Part shown: positions 14,681 through 22,816 of the stretch, one piece after another
Layout: the number at the start of each line of letters is the position of its first letter
Numbering within the stretch: the first letter of the stretch is position 1
Assembly (NCBI GenBank): GCA_018716625.1
Contig: DVJQ01000056.1
Coordinates: 1-34,841, forward strand
DNA from: Candidatus Galligastranaerophilus intestinavium
Lineage (GTDB): Bacteria; Cyanobacteriota; Vampirovibrionia; Gastranaerophilales; Gastranaerophilaceae
Reading direction: 5' to 3'
DNA length: 34,841 nt
Notes under the pieces: generated by a model
The model's database searches: none
Told to the model about the DNA's origin: nothing
Seen by the model: only the letters and a program-made list of their open reading frames with translations
Translations under genes and position numbers: made by a program

Positions 14681-15172
14681 CTAGTCACCTAGCTTTTGTG
14701 GCTTAAATTCTTCAATTACCTTTTCATCAAGCCCTTTTGTCAACAAGTTTGTAACAACTCGCACGCCCAATATCATAAAAATGTATGCAACTATATTTTC
14801 TTTATTTGTATTTAGAGTTTCAAGCACATCTTTAATTTTTGCTTTTTTAAAAATTACTTCAAGCTCCTTTGGATCCTTGGTTGGAACTTTAAAAAATTTT
14901 GTAAACCCTGCAATGGCAAACGCATAAGAAGCAAGCTTACCGCTCATTTTCTCAAGTTTTCCCTGTTTACCGTCACCTTTTCTGTTGGGCAATAATGACA
15001 TTGCACTAAATGCTCCTGCAGTCAAGATTGCCACAGGGAGAGCATTTTTAGCGTTTGACCTTACTATGGGATTTTTAAAGGATTTTTTTACTTGGTTGCA
15101 AGTTCCCTTTGCAACAGTTCTTGCGCTTGAGTATATATTCTTACCCATATCTGCAATTTTGGTGACTTCCAT
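14681..15172 (-). CDS. Uncharacterised protein with hydrophobic segments
   Basis: I do not recognise this 163-residue protein. The first 45 residues are basic (KNIYSSARTVAKG, QVKKSFKNPIVRSNAKNA). Three moderately hydrophobic segments follow: ALPVAILTAGAFSAMSLLP (44-62), a region around ASYAFAIAGFTKFF (81-94) and IVAYIFMILGVRVVTNLL (126-143). There is no cleavable signal peptide. It may sit in the inner membrane or bind it peripherally. AAGAGG lies 6 bases ahead of the ATG. A near-perfect palindrome lies about 37 bases upstream. The neighbour on the same strand is another unknown, separated by a terminator, so the two are probably transcribed apart. Confidence 0.65.
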   Translation of the reverse strand: MEVTKIADMGKNIYSSARTVAKGTCNQVKKSFKNPIVRSNAKNALPVAILTAGAFSAMSLLPNRKGDGKQGKLEKMSGKLASYAFAIAGFTKFFKVPTKDPKELEVIFKKAKIKDVLETLNTNKENIVAYIFMILGVRVVTNLLTKGLDEKVIEEFKPQKLGD

Positions 15173-15208
15173 AAAAAACCTCTTGCGTATTATCCACTAT
15201 AATAAAAC

Positions 15209-15228
15209 GCATAAAAAAGTTTTTATGC
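15209..15228. repeat. Short palindrome upstream of an uncharacterised gene (candidate operator)
   Basis: GCATAAAAA (15209-15217) is matched in inverted form by TTTTTATGC (15220-15228) with 2 bases between. It lies about 37 bases ahead of the minus-strand start at 15172, roughly where a -35 region would be. A 2-base spacer is too short for a stable hairpin, so a binding site for a dimeric regulator is more likely. Confidence 0.4.
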
Positions 15229-15272
15229 CACAGTAGGGTATATTTGGGTATAATTGTTACAATATTTAACAT

Positions 15273-15297
15273 AAAACACCCCAAAAGGGGTGTTTTT
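15273..15297. terminator. Bidirectional hairpin terminator
   Basis: AAAACACCCC (15273-15282) pairs with GGGGTGTTTT (15287-15296) around an AAAA loop. The minus-strand stop codon at 15298-15296 enters the stem, and T-runs flank both sides. It ends the 15296-15715 gene. Confidence 0.9.
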
Positions 15298-15715
15298 AAT
15301 CTTGCATATAAGTAAATTGTTCTTCTGTTCTTTTGTCGAGTGTTTCCTGCAGACCCTCAATATCTGCGTTTATTGCTTGCAGCTTCGGCTCTCTTGCGGT
15401 TATTCTTTGCTGAATTATACTTTCTTTTGCTTCGTTTTCAGCGAGAACTTTTCTCATCATATTATCAAATTTATCTGCAATTTGGCTAAGTTTTTGTAAA
15501 GCTTGGGTATATTCTTCCGTTGAAAGATCCTCTGAAGAATCCAGCTCCATTTGCACCATTTGCTCCTCTGCAGCTTGTTGTCGCATAATTTCCGCTTGTT
15601 GATTAGAAGACATAGTCTGCTGAGTTTGAAGCATTTGGCTGTCTTCCATCGCTTGAGCCTGCCATGTACTTCTCAGATCAACATAATTCAACATTTGTAA
15701 CAAAAGGTTTAACAT
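15296..15715 (-). CDS. Uncharacterised Gln-rich coiled-coil protein
   Basis: This 139-residue protein is almost entirely helical. The first third is rich in Gln and Met (residues 27-55 contain MLQTQQTMSSNQQAEIMRQQ). The remainder has heptad-like spacing (YTQALQKLSQIADKFDNMMR, LQAINADIEGLQETLDKR), so it probably forms a coiled coil. It has no signal peptide, membrane helix or cysteine. The composition and size resemble small structural or secretion-associated helical proteins, but I cannot name a family. GAGG lies 10 bases ahead of the ATG. It is a single gene with its own terminator, divergent from coaX. Confidence 0.68.
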   Translation of the reverse strand: MLNLLLQMLNYVDLRSTWQAQAMEDSQMLQTQQTMSSNQQAEIMRQQAAEEQMVQMELDSSEDLSTEEYTQALQKLSQIADKFDNMMRKVLAENEAKESIIQQRITAREPKLQAINADIEGLQETLDKRTEEQFTYMQD

Positions 15716-15854
15716 CTTCTAAATCCTCTATCTTGTGTTTGTATATATATAAAAAATACTTTTTATATAAAATTGCCAAAAAATATATACTTTAGTTAAC
15801 AAAACTTAATATAATGATAGAGCACCGCTTATTTTTTTGTGATAAATTATAAGC

Positions 15855-16682
15855 ATGCTTTTAGTTGTAGATATAGGAAATACAAACACAAATCTCGGCG
15901 TATTCTCGGATGATAACAAGCTCAAGAGCAGTTGGAATATATCATCCGACATCAAGCGCTTTGAAGATGAGTATGGGATTTTAATACTGTCGCTTTTGCA
16001 AAACTCAAATATCACCCAGCATATAAACGGCGCAATAATTTCAAGCGTTGTGGCGCCCTTAACTCAAACATACAAAAAAGCCCTTAAAAAATATCTGAAT
16101 ATAGACGCTTTCGTACTTTCACACAAGGCAAAACTGCCTGTAAATATTGATTTAGAGCAGCCAAAAGAAGCCGGAGCCGACAGACTTGCAAACGCCTCCG
16201 CCGCAGCAGTTTACTACAAATTGCCCGCGATAGTTATTGATCTCGGGACGGCGACAAGTTTTGACATTGTTGATAAAGACAGAAATTTTATCGGCGGCTT
16301 AATCGCCCCGGGGCTTAAAATTCAGGCAAAATCACTCAGTCAGTTTACGTCAAAATTACCTAAATTAAAAATTGAAGCTCCCAAAAATGCAATTGGAAAA
16401 GACACAATAAGCGCAATGTTATCAGGCATAGTAAGGGGACATGCTGCCATGATTGACGGTATGGTTAAAGCTTGCGAAAAAGAGCTCGGAGAAAGGGCAA
16501 CAGTCATTGCAACAGGCGGATATTCATCCGTACTTTTTGATAATATGGAGCGCGGTTTTGACTATATCAACCCAAACCTTACCCTTGAGGGATTAAAATA
16601 TTTATACGGAATTAATTGTGGAGAAGTTGAAAATGACAGACAAAATTACACTGAAGGTACAAAAACTGCCTCACTGCTTTGA
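15855..16682 (+). CDS. coaX: Type III pantothenate kinase
   Basis: CoaX phosphorylates pantothenate with ATP, the first step of coenzyme A synthesis; it is an ASKHA-fold kinase needing a monovalent cation. The motifs are DIGNTNTNLGVF (6-17, phosphate 1), KEAGADRLANA (about 104-114), AIVIDLGTATSFDIVD (phosphate 2) and FIGGLIAPGLKIQ, with IATGGYSSVLF near the end. The conserved part ends at NPNLTLEGLKYLYGIN. The reading frame then runs about 18 codons further, giving 275 residues against a usual 255 or so and overlapping dut by 50 bases. The start has no clear ribosome site, but a TATAAT lies at 15810-15815. Confidence 0.92.
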   Translation: MLLVVDIGNTNTNLGVFSDDNKLKSSWNISSDIKRFEDEYGILILSLLQNSNITQHINGAIISSVVAPLTQTYKKALKKYLNIDAFVLSHKAKLPVNIDLEQPKEAGADRLANASAAAVYYKLPAIVIDLGTATSFDIVDKDRNFIGGLIAPGLKIQAKSLSQFTSKLPKLKIEAPKNAIGKDTISAMLSGIVRGHAAMIDGMVKACEKELGERATVIATGGYSSVLFDNMERGFDYINPNLTLEGLKYLYGINCGEVENDRQNYTEGTKTASLL

Positions 16683-17082
16683 ACTACCAAAATATCAAAC
16701 ACAAGGTGCCGCAGCTATGGATTTATATGCGGCGAATGAAACGACAATTGTACTAAAACCGCTTGAAAGAGCGCTTGTGCCGACAGGCATTAAAATTGAA
16801 TTACCGCACAATTACGAAGCGCAAGTCCGTCCAAGAAGCGGACTGGCAATAAAAAGCGGCATAAGCCTGTCTAATTGCGTCGGAACAATTGATGAGGACT
16901 ACAGGGGAGAAGTTTGCGTAGGTTTAATAAACCTGTCAAATGAAGAATTTAGCATACACAGAGGCGACAGAATTGCGCAAATGCTTGTAGCACCGGTATC
17001 AAAGGCTCAAATTGAAGTTGTTGAAGAACTTTCAAAAACCGAGCGCCAAGAGGGCGGGTTTGGTTCAACCGGCATTAAATAG
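16633..17082 (+). CDS. dut: Deoxyuridine 5'-triphosphate nucleotidohydrolase (dUTPase)
   Basis: Dut hydrolyses dUTP to dUMP and pyrophosphate, which keeps uracil out of DNA and supplies the thymidylate precursor. The 149 residues are the trimeric all-beta type with all five motifs in order: AAMDLYA, RPRSGLA, GTIDEDYRGEV, RGDRIAQML and GGFGSTG, the last being the arm that closes the neighbouring active site. I start at the ATG 16633 because GGAGAAG lies 6 bases upstream; an in-frame GTG at 16618 has no such site. The start lies inside the 3' end of coaX, and the stop overlaps the convergent folC by 18 bases. Confidence 0.95.
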   Translation: MTDKITLKVQKLPHCFELPKYQTQGAAAMDLYAANETTIVLKPLERALVPTGIKIELPHNYEAQVRPRSGLAIKSGISLSNCVGTIDEDYRGEVCVGLINLSNEEFSIHRGDRIAQMLVAPVSKAQIEVVEELSKTERQEGGFGSTGIK

Positions 17083-18267
17083 CTTGCCGAGCATATAAAG
17101 CGAACCGCAAACAACTTTTAAATTTTGCTTTTCGTCCAATATTTTACGAGGGTCGCAAGTCTTTTGCGACCTTTGTTTAATATTATCGGGAAGCTGTTCA
17201 TATTTTAGAGCATTTGGATAATCAAATTCGTAAAAATACAGTTCATCACCCTCATTTAATAATATTTCCAACATTTTTTCATAGTCTTTATTATTTAAAC
17301 AGCCAAAAATAAAAGTTTTTTTCTCGTTTTTAAAATATTTATCCAAAAAATCCCTTAAAGCCCTTATCCCCGAAGGATTATGAGCACCATCAATCAAAAG
17401 ATTTTTATCCCTGTCATATTCAAGTCGAAACCTCCACTTTACTTTTTTAATTGCATCCGCAACGGTTTGCTCACCTACCTTAAAAGGAAGGGTTTTAACA
17501 GCTTCAAGTACAAGTGCCAGATTCTGAGATTGCCAATCTCCCAAAAGAGAAAAGGGGAGTTTTTTGCCGTTAATATATACGTAATTGTTTTTGCCGTCAA
17601 ACTCAATTTTTAAATTGTTTTCAACGGTGTATAAAGACGAATTTTGCTTATTTGCGCAAGATTTAATAACACCGTAGCCTTTGTTATCGACAGATACAAC
17701 AGTCGGACAGTTATGTTTTATGATACCTGCTTTTTGATAGGCAATTTCATCTATAGTGCTGCCAAGACGCGCCGTATGATCAAAGTCTATTGTCGTAATA
17801 ACGCTGCAAATAGGCTTTTTAATCACGTTTGTGGAGTCATATCTGCCGCCCAGACCAACTTCCAATATCACATATTTAACATTTTTATCATAAAAGTACT
17901 TCATGGCTGCAACACTTAAAAGTTCAAACTCCGTAAGTTCTTCTCCCGCCTCAAGTGCTATTTTTATATATTTATCCAAATCATCGCAAGTAATAGGGAC
18001 ATTATTTATTTTTATTCGCTCACAATATGAAAACAGGTGCGGACTTGTAAAAAGTCCGACGTTTACCGAACTATTTAAAAAATGTTCGCACAAAATTTCA
18101 TTCAACATGGCACAGACAGAGCCCTTACCGTTTGTACCCGCAACATGGATAAAATTAATATAATCTTGCGGATTATTTAAACTCTCAAGTGCCAAAAGCG
18201 TGCGCTCTAACCCAAGGTCAATGTGGAATTTATCGGTGGATGTTAAAATACTCTGAGCACTTTGCAT
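17065..18267 (-). CDS. folC: Folylpolyglutamate synthase / dihydrofolate synthase
   Basis: FolC adds glutamate to dihydropteroate and/or to folates using ATP; it is a relative of the Mur ligases. The 400 residues show HVAGTNGKGSVCAML (P-loop, 41-55), GLFTSPHL, LEVGLGGRYDSTNV, ITTIDFDHTARLGSTIDEIA followed by YQKAGIIK, and LLIDGAHNPSGIRAL at the C-terminal domain junction. The folate-type P-loop and GLGGR..DSTNV distinguish it from MurC-F. The ATG at 18267 has AAGGAAA about 7 bases upstream and lies 1 base after the murG stop, so folC ends the murF-to-murG operon. A longer frame begins at an ATG inside murG but lacks a ribosome site. Confidence 0.93.
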   Translation of the reverse strand: MQSAQSILTSTDKFHIDLGLERTLLALESLNNPQDYINFIHVAGTNGKGSVCAMLNEILCEHFLNSSVNVGLFTSPHLFSYCERIKINNVPITCDDLDKYIKIALEAGEELTEFELLSVAAMKYFYDKNVKYVILEVGLGGRYDSTNVIKKPICSVITTIDFDHTARLGSTIDEIAYQKAGIIKHNCPTVVSVDNKGYGVIKSCANKQNSSLYTVENNLKIEFDGKNNYVYINGKKLPFSLLGDWQSQNLALVLEAVKTLPFKVGEQTVADAIKKVKWRFRLEYDRDKNLLIDGAHNPSGIRALRDFLDKYFKNEKKTFIFGCLNNKDYEKMLEILLNEGDELYFYEFDYPNALKYEQLPDNIKQRSQKTCDPRKILDEKQNLKVVCGSLYMLGKLFNAG

Positions 18268-18268
18268 C

Positions 18269-19369
18269 TTATTTCCTTGCAGCATTATTAATCAACTCGA
18301 CAATTTTTTGTGCAGCATCATACTTTGCATTTTCTTTTGCACATTTTGAAGCACTCAAAAGTTTGTCTTTGTCCAAAACATACTCATCAAGCACACTTAA
18401 CAGGCTCTTTGGTGTACAATCATTATCATCCAAATAAAGCGCCGCACCAAGTTCGCACATTTTTTTGGCATTAATTCTCTGGTGATCTGCCGCAGCATAA
18501 GGGTAAGGTACAAGAACACTTGCAAGGCCCGCTGCACACAATTCGCTGAGTGAAAGCGAACCCGCCCTTGATATTGCAACATCGGACGCCATAAGGGCGT
18601 ATGCCATATTATCAAAGTAAGGGCGCAATAACAAATTTTTAGGCATTTGTGTGAAACGTTTTCTTATATCATCGTAATTTTTCTTGCCCGTTTGCCATAT
18701 TATTTGAACATCTTCATCTTTTGAATATTTTTCGACAACCAAAAATGCCGACTCGTTAATTTTCTTTGCGCCCAAAGAACCGCCCATAATAAGTATTACA
18801 AATTTTGCCTCAATACCGAGAGCTTTTTTTGCTTCATCCTTGCTCAAGGTTTTAAAATCATCCCTTATAGGATTGCCGCAACAAAATACATTTTTACATT
18901 TTGTATATTCTTTTGCACTCTCAAACGCCAAAGACAAAGCGCTAGCACCCGAGGAAAAGAGTCTTGAAACAACACCGGGGTGAGCATCACAGTCATGAAG
19001 AACATAGGGTATATTAAAAATTTTTGCACAAATTAATATCGGCGCACAAACATAACCGCCTGTTGCAAAGACCACATCGGGCCTGTATTTAAGTGTATAG
19101 AATATTGCAGCTAACGTTGCTAAAAACAACTTAATAAAAAACAAAACAAGTTTAAATGAAACTTTTCTTGGCATGCCTGAAACATCGTAGCTTAGAAATT
19201 TTAAGCCCTCATTTGTCGCAATTTGATATTCCAGATTTTTTTTATTACCCAAATAGAAAATATTGTCCTTATCCACACCTGTTTTAACAAGCTCACGAAT
19301 AACGGCAATTGAGGGGTATATATGTCCGCCTGTACCGCCGCCTGTAATAAAATATTTAATATTGCGCAT
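18269..19369 (-). CDS. murG: UDP-N-acetylglucosamine--N-acetylmuramyl-pentapeptide transferase MurG
   Basis: MurG adds GlcNAc from UDP-GlcNAc to lipid I, making lipid II on the cytoplasmic face of the membrane. The 366 residues are of normal length for a GT-B enzyme of family 28. Visible motifs are the N-terminal GGGTGGHIYPS (10-20), YVLHDCDAHPG, ILIMGGSLGAKKINE and the donor-binding region SRAGSLSLSELCAAGLASVL with PYPYAAADHQRINA. A hydrophobic patch near LVLFFIKLFLATLAAIFYTL may serve membrane association. The start overlaps the ftsW end by 14 bases and an AAGGAT site lies 9 bases upstream. Confidence 0.95.
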   Translation of the reverse strand: MRNIKYFITGGGTGGHIYPSIAVIRELVKTGVDKDNIFYLGNKKNLEYQIATNEGLKFLSYDVSGMPRKVSFKLVLFFIKLFLATLAAIFYTLKYRPDVVFATGGYVCAPILICAKIFNIPYVLHDCDAHPGVVSRLFSSGASALSLAFESAKEYTKCKNVFCCGNPIRDDFKTLSKDEAKKALGIEAKFVILIMGGSLGAKKINESAFLVVEKYSKDEDVQIIWQTGKKNYDDIRKRFTQMPKNLLLRPYFDNMAYALMASDVAISRAGSLSLSELCAAGLASVLVPYPYAAADHQRINAKKMCELGAALYLDDNDCTPKSLLSVLDEYVLDKDKLLSASKCAKENAKYDAAQKIVELINNAARK

Positions 19370-20510
19370 AGGGTTTAATCCTTTGAACTCTTTTTTTAGA
19401 TATATTTAACAATACACCAAACATGCAAAGAGAAACAAACAAGGATGAGCCGCCGTAACTTATAAACGGCAAAGGTATACCCGTTGCGGGCAAAAACGAG
19501 CTTGCAACAGAGATATTCATTAAGGCTTGGAAACATATTGAAAAAGTTATGCCTACCGCAAGCAACTTGCCAAACATATCAGGACAACGCTTTGCAACTA
19601 TAAAACCGCGATAAGCAAACATAGCAAACAGACAAATTATAAAAAAGCAGCCCAAAAAACCAAATTCTTCCGCAATTACCGCAAAAATAAAATCAGTATG
19701 CCCCTCTGGCAGCCAAGACAATTTTTGCTTTGAATTGCCAAATCCGACCCCAAAAAAACCGCCGCCTGCAAATGCAACAAGGGATTGAATAATATTGTAC
19801 CCTGCGTTATGAGGGTCTTTTTGAGGGTCCAACCAAACAATAATACGCTGTTTTTGATACCCTAATATTGAAAATGCCAAAACAGGTATTGCGCAGGTGA
19901 GTGCGGCAATTATTGTTTTTACTCTGCCGCCTGCAACAAAATACAACACAACACTTGTCATAGACAGCAAAATTACCATAGACAAGTTCGGCTGTTTTAA
20001 AATCAAAAATAACATAGCGGCAAAAAGTGCGTAAAATGGTATTTTCTTTTCATCCAGTATATTTATGTTGGATGAAAACAAAGAGGCGAAAGCCAAAACA
20101 ACTGCAGGCTTTGCAAGCTCAGAAGGTTGAAACTGCAAGGGTCCTATAGCAAGCCATCTTTTTGCTTCATTAACCATCAATCCCAATGGCGAAAACTGCA
20201 CCATCAAAAGCAAAACAAGGACAAAAGCACAAGCAGGCATTGCCCAGCCTTTGAGATTTTTGTAATCATATCTTGACAAAAAAGACGCACACACGACTCC
20301 TGCTACAAGCCATGCAAGCTGTTTAATTGTGAAAACCAAAGGGTTGTCACCGTTTGCAATTGCACGAGGGGAACCCGCTGAAAATATCGCCATAATCCCG
20401 ATTACCACAAGAAAAATAACAACCGTCACAAGAGTATTATCAGGTTGAGAAATTATATAATTATTTCCCGATTCTCTATCGTGATACGAGTTGTTTCTTT
20501 GATAGGACAT
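19356..20510 (-). CDS. ftsW: Septal peptidoglycan polymerase FtsW (SEDS family)
   Basis: FtsW polymerises lipid II into glycan strands at the division septum together with a class B penicillin-binding protein. The 384 residues form about ten membrane helices after a polar N-terminal tail of about 25 residues. Diagnostic SEDS segments are FQPSELAKPAVVLAFA, GFFGVGFGNSKQKLSWLPEG, HTDFIFAVIAEEFGF and the C-terminal TGIPLPFISYGGSSLF. Position between murD and murG favours FtsW over RodA. The ATG at 20510 lies inside the murD 3' end (35-base overlap); the nearest GGAGG is 12 bases away, a little far. The frame extends upstream without a better start. Confidence 0.92.
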   Translation of the reverse strand: MSYQRNNSYHDRESGNNYIISQPDNTLVTVVIFLVVIGIMAIFSAGSPRAIANGDNPLVFTIKQLAWLVAGVVCASFLSRYDYKNLKGWAMPACAFVLVLLLMVQFSPLGLMVNEAKRWLAIGPLQFQPSELAKPAVVLAFASLFSSNINILDEKKIPFYALFAAMLFLILKQPNLSMVILLSMTSVVLYFVAGGRVKTIIAALTCAIPVLAFSILGYQKQRIIVWLDPQKDPHNAGYNIIQSLVAFAGGGFFGVGFGNSKQKLSWLPEGHTDFIFAVIAEEFGFLGCFFIICLFAMFAYRGFIVAKRCPDMFGKLLAVGITFSICFQALMNISVASSFLPATGIPLPFISYGGSSLFVSLCMFGVLLNISKKRVQRIKPYAQY

Positions 20511-21837
20511 AGCGCCTAAATGCCTCCCCTCTCTCCTCGTAGTTTTTAAACATATCAAAACTTGCACATGCAGGTGAGAGAAGAACAACGTCAGGCTTAT
20601 CAAGACTTGCCAAATCTATTGCCTCCTCAAGCGACTGGGCATGTACAATATTTGTATAGCCGCTACTGTAAAGTTCATCCGTAAACCTGTCCGTAGCTTC
20701 ACCGATTAAAACAACTTTTGAAATACGTTGTTTAACAAGTTCTATAAATTCTTTTAAAGATGTATTTTTATCCCTGCCGCCTGCAATTAAAACTGTTTTC
20801 TTACCTTTAAAAGAATTAATTGCAACAATTGCAGCCTCAGGGTTTGTTGCTTTTGAGTCATTATAATAAGCTGTTTCATCCAGCATTCTTATAAATTCAC
20901 ATCTGTGCGCAGGGGCTTTAAACGACTCTATTGCACTTACAATTGTTTTGTTGTCAATATTTTCAACTTTTGCCGCAATAATACAGCCCATAACATTTTG
21001 CAGATTGTGATTTCCGACAATAGGCACATCTTTTGTATCAATTATTTTTTCAGCGCCGTAATAAATTGCATTATTTTCAATATAACAATTACCCTCAATA
21101 CAAGGCAGTTCCGACTTTTCAAGAGCAAAAAAGTGAGTGTTGCAGTTTAATTTTTCAGCAAGATTCTTTACTCTTTCATCGTCAAAATTCAAAATAGCAT
21201 GAGAATTTTTATCCATTCTTTTAAATATAGCCGCTTTTGCCTCAAAATACCCGTCAATTCCACCATGCCAAGCAAGGTGATCGGGAGTTAAATTACAAAA
21301 TACTGCAATCTTTGGGGCAAGCTCTTTTGAATAATTCAATTGGTAAGAACTTGCTTCAACAATAAGATAATCAGGGTTATTATTTAAACAATCAAAAGGC
21401 GATGTGCCGACATTGCCGCAATATGGTGCAATATATTTTTCGGAAAATATGTGCGACATCAAAAGAGTTGTTGTAGTTTTTCCGTTAGTCCCTGTTACAA
21501 CAACCATTTGCGGCTTTGCTTTGTCCTTAATATATCTAAAAATATATTCAATGTCTGAAAAATACTCTACATTATTTTTTTCAAGCTCTTTTAAAATTTG
21601 TGCGTCACGCGGTATTGAAGGGCTTATTATTGCAAACTTTGCACCTTTTATAAATTCATCACTGTGAGCGCCAAATTCAAGCTTTACACCAGATTTTTCA
21701 AGCTCAATAATATCTTTTGAGTCCTCGTCTTTTTTTTGAGCAGATTCTGTCAAATAAACATTACAAAAAGAGGATAAATATCTTGCAGCAGCAATGCCCG
21801 TAACAGAAAAACCGACAATTAAAACTTTATCTTTCAT
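20476..21837 (-). CDS. murD: UDP-N-acetylmuramoyl-L-alanine--D-glutamate ligase MurD
   Basis: MurD adds D-glutamate to UDP-MurNAc-L-Ala using ATP. The 453 residues show the N-terminal Rossmann-like substrate domain (KVLIVGFSVTGIAAARYL), the central ATP domain with VVVTGTNGKTTTTLLMSHIF (P-loop 115-123) and TPDHLAWHGGIDGYFEAKAA, and the C-terminal domain after AYYNDSKATNPEAAIVAI, with LIAGGRDKNTSLKEF. These residues separate MurD from the related MurC, MurE and MurF. I start at the ATG 21837, 4 bases after the mraY stop, rather than at the in-frame start 14 codons earlier inside mraY. Confidence 0.95.
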   Translation of the reverse strand: MKDKVLIVGFSVTGIAAARYLSSFCNVYLTESAQKKDEDSKDIIELEKSGVKLEFGAHSDEFIKGAKFAIISPSIPRDAQILKELEKNNVEYFSDIEYIFRYIKDKAKPQMVVVTGTNGKTTTTLLMSHIFSEKYIAPYCGNVGTSPFDCLNNNPDYLIVEASSYQLNYSKELAPKIAVFCNLTPDHLAWHGGIDGYFEAKAAIFKRMDKNSHAILNFDDERVKNLAEKLNCNTHFFALEKSELPCIEGNCYIENNAIYYGAEKIIDTKDVPIVGNHNLQNVMGCIIAAKVENIDNKTIVSAIESFKAPAHRCEFIRMLDETAYYNDSKATNPEAAIVAINSFKGKKTVLIAGGRDKNTSLKEFIELVKQRISKVVLIGEATDRFTDELYSSGYTNIVHAQSLEEAIDLASLDKPDVVLLSPACASFDMFKNYEERGEAFRRYVLSKKQLVSR

Positions 21838-21841
21838 AAAC

Positions 21842-22816
21842 TTAATTCCCAAACATTTTTTGAATATAAAAACCTGCAATTGCAGCTATGCCGCCCAGAG
21901 CAGATACTAAAGAAAATACAAAAACAATCTTTTTCTCTCCCCAGCCGCAAAGTTCAAAATGATGATGAATAGGGCTCATTTTAAACACCCTTTTGCCTGT
22001 AAGTCTGAAACTTGCCACCTGTATCATAACAGAGAGAGTCTCGCATATAAAAAGTATACCGATTGGTATAAGCCACAATTCAAATTTGCCCATAATTGCA
22101 ATTGTCGCAAGTAAACCTCCAAGCGCTAAAGAGCCCGTATCACCCATAAAAATCTTGGCAGGATTTTTATTAAAATACAAAAAACCAAGACAAGCAGCAC
22201 AAGTTGCCGCAGAGATAATTGCAAGATCGGTATATCCGTTTAACTTGCACAAAATTGCACATGCGCCAAATGCAAAGACGGAACAACCCGCAGCAAGACC
22301 GTCCAAACCATCGGTTAAATTAAGTGCATTTGATGAACCGACAATCATAAACACTGCAAACAGTGGATAAAACCAGCCTAAATCAATTGAAAAGTTCATA
22401 AAACTTATCTCTGTTCTGCCTGAAAAAATCAGGTAAAAAGCAGGCAACATGGAAACAGCTATCTGCAAAAGCAGTTTACCCCTTGCTGATAAACCCATAT
22501 TTTGATGAGCCTTGATTTTTTTGATATCATCCTCAAACCCCGTAAATGTATAAAAAATAAGGGTCATAAGGACAATAAGCGCACCCGTTGTAGTTTCTTG
22601 TGCCATAAACAAAGCAATCAACGAAGCAACAAGAATTGACGCCACAAGGAAAACGCCGCCCGTTGTGGGTGTTTTATTTTTTTGCGCGTGTAATTTTGCA
22701 ACTTCTTCTCTTATGTACTGTCCATACATTTTCTTTTTCATAAACGCAAGATATGGCACACCTAATAAAAGTGTAAGTATTAGTGCTATTAATGCTGAAA
22801 CGCTCATCATTATCAT
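21842..22816 (-). CDS. mraY: Phospho-N-acetylmuramoyl-pentapeptide transferase MraY
   Basis: MraY moves phospho-MurNAc-pentapeptide from UDP to undecaprenyl phosphate, making lipid I in the inner membrane. The 324 residues contain about ten membrane helices and all catalytic loops: HAQKNKTPTTGGVF (43-56), GFEDDIKKIKAH with the DD pair at 96-97, SSNALNLTDGLDGLAAG, FMGDTGSLALGG and MSPIHHHFELCGWGEKKIV. The HHH motif marks MraY, as opposed to WecA-type transferases. The start ATG overlaps the murF stop (ATGA, 4 bases); two further in-frame ATG codons lie within the next 9 bases and could be used instead. Confidence 0.96.
   Translation of the reverse strand: MIMMSVSALIALILTLLLGVPYLAFMKKKMYGQYIREEVAKLHAQKNKTPTTGGVFLVASILVASLIALFMAQETTTGALIVLMTLIFYTFTGFEDDIKKIKAHQNMGLSARGKLLLQIAVSMLPAFYLIFSGRTEISFMNFSIDLGWFYPLFAVFMIVGSSNALNLTDGLDGLAAGCSVFAFGACAILCKLNGYTDLAIISAATCAACLGFLYFNKNPAKIFMGDTGSLALGGLLATIAIMGKFELWLIPIGILFICETLSVMIQVASFRLTGKRVFKMSPIHHHFELCGWGEKKIVFVFSLVSALGGIAAIAGFYIQKMFGN

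Noticed and set aside
15241-15270. TATAAT-like box at 15249-15254 on the plus strand
   Set aside because: No gene follows on that strand before coaX, about 600 bases away, and a terminator lies directly downstream. Probably chance in AT-rich DNA.
17060-17130. Terminator between the convergent dut and folC genes
   Set aside because: I found only weak AAAGC/GCTTT pairing with a long loop and no convincing T-run, so I do not call one.
21993-22370. A 125-codon open frame antisense to mraY
   Set aside because: A shadow of the conserved mraY coding sequence, rich in Ala, Pro and Ser as expected from reversed codons, with no domain.
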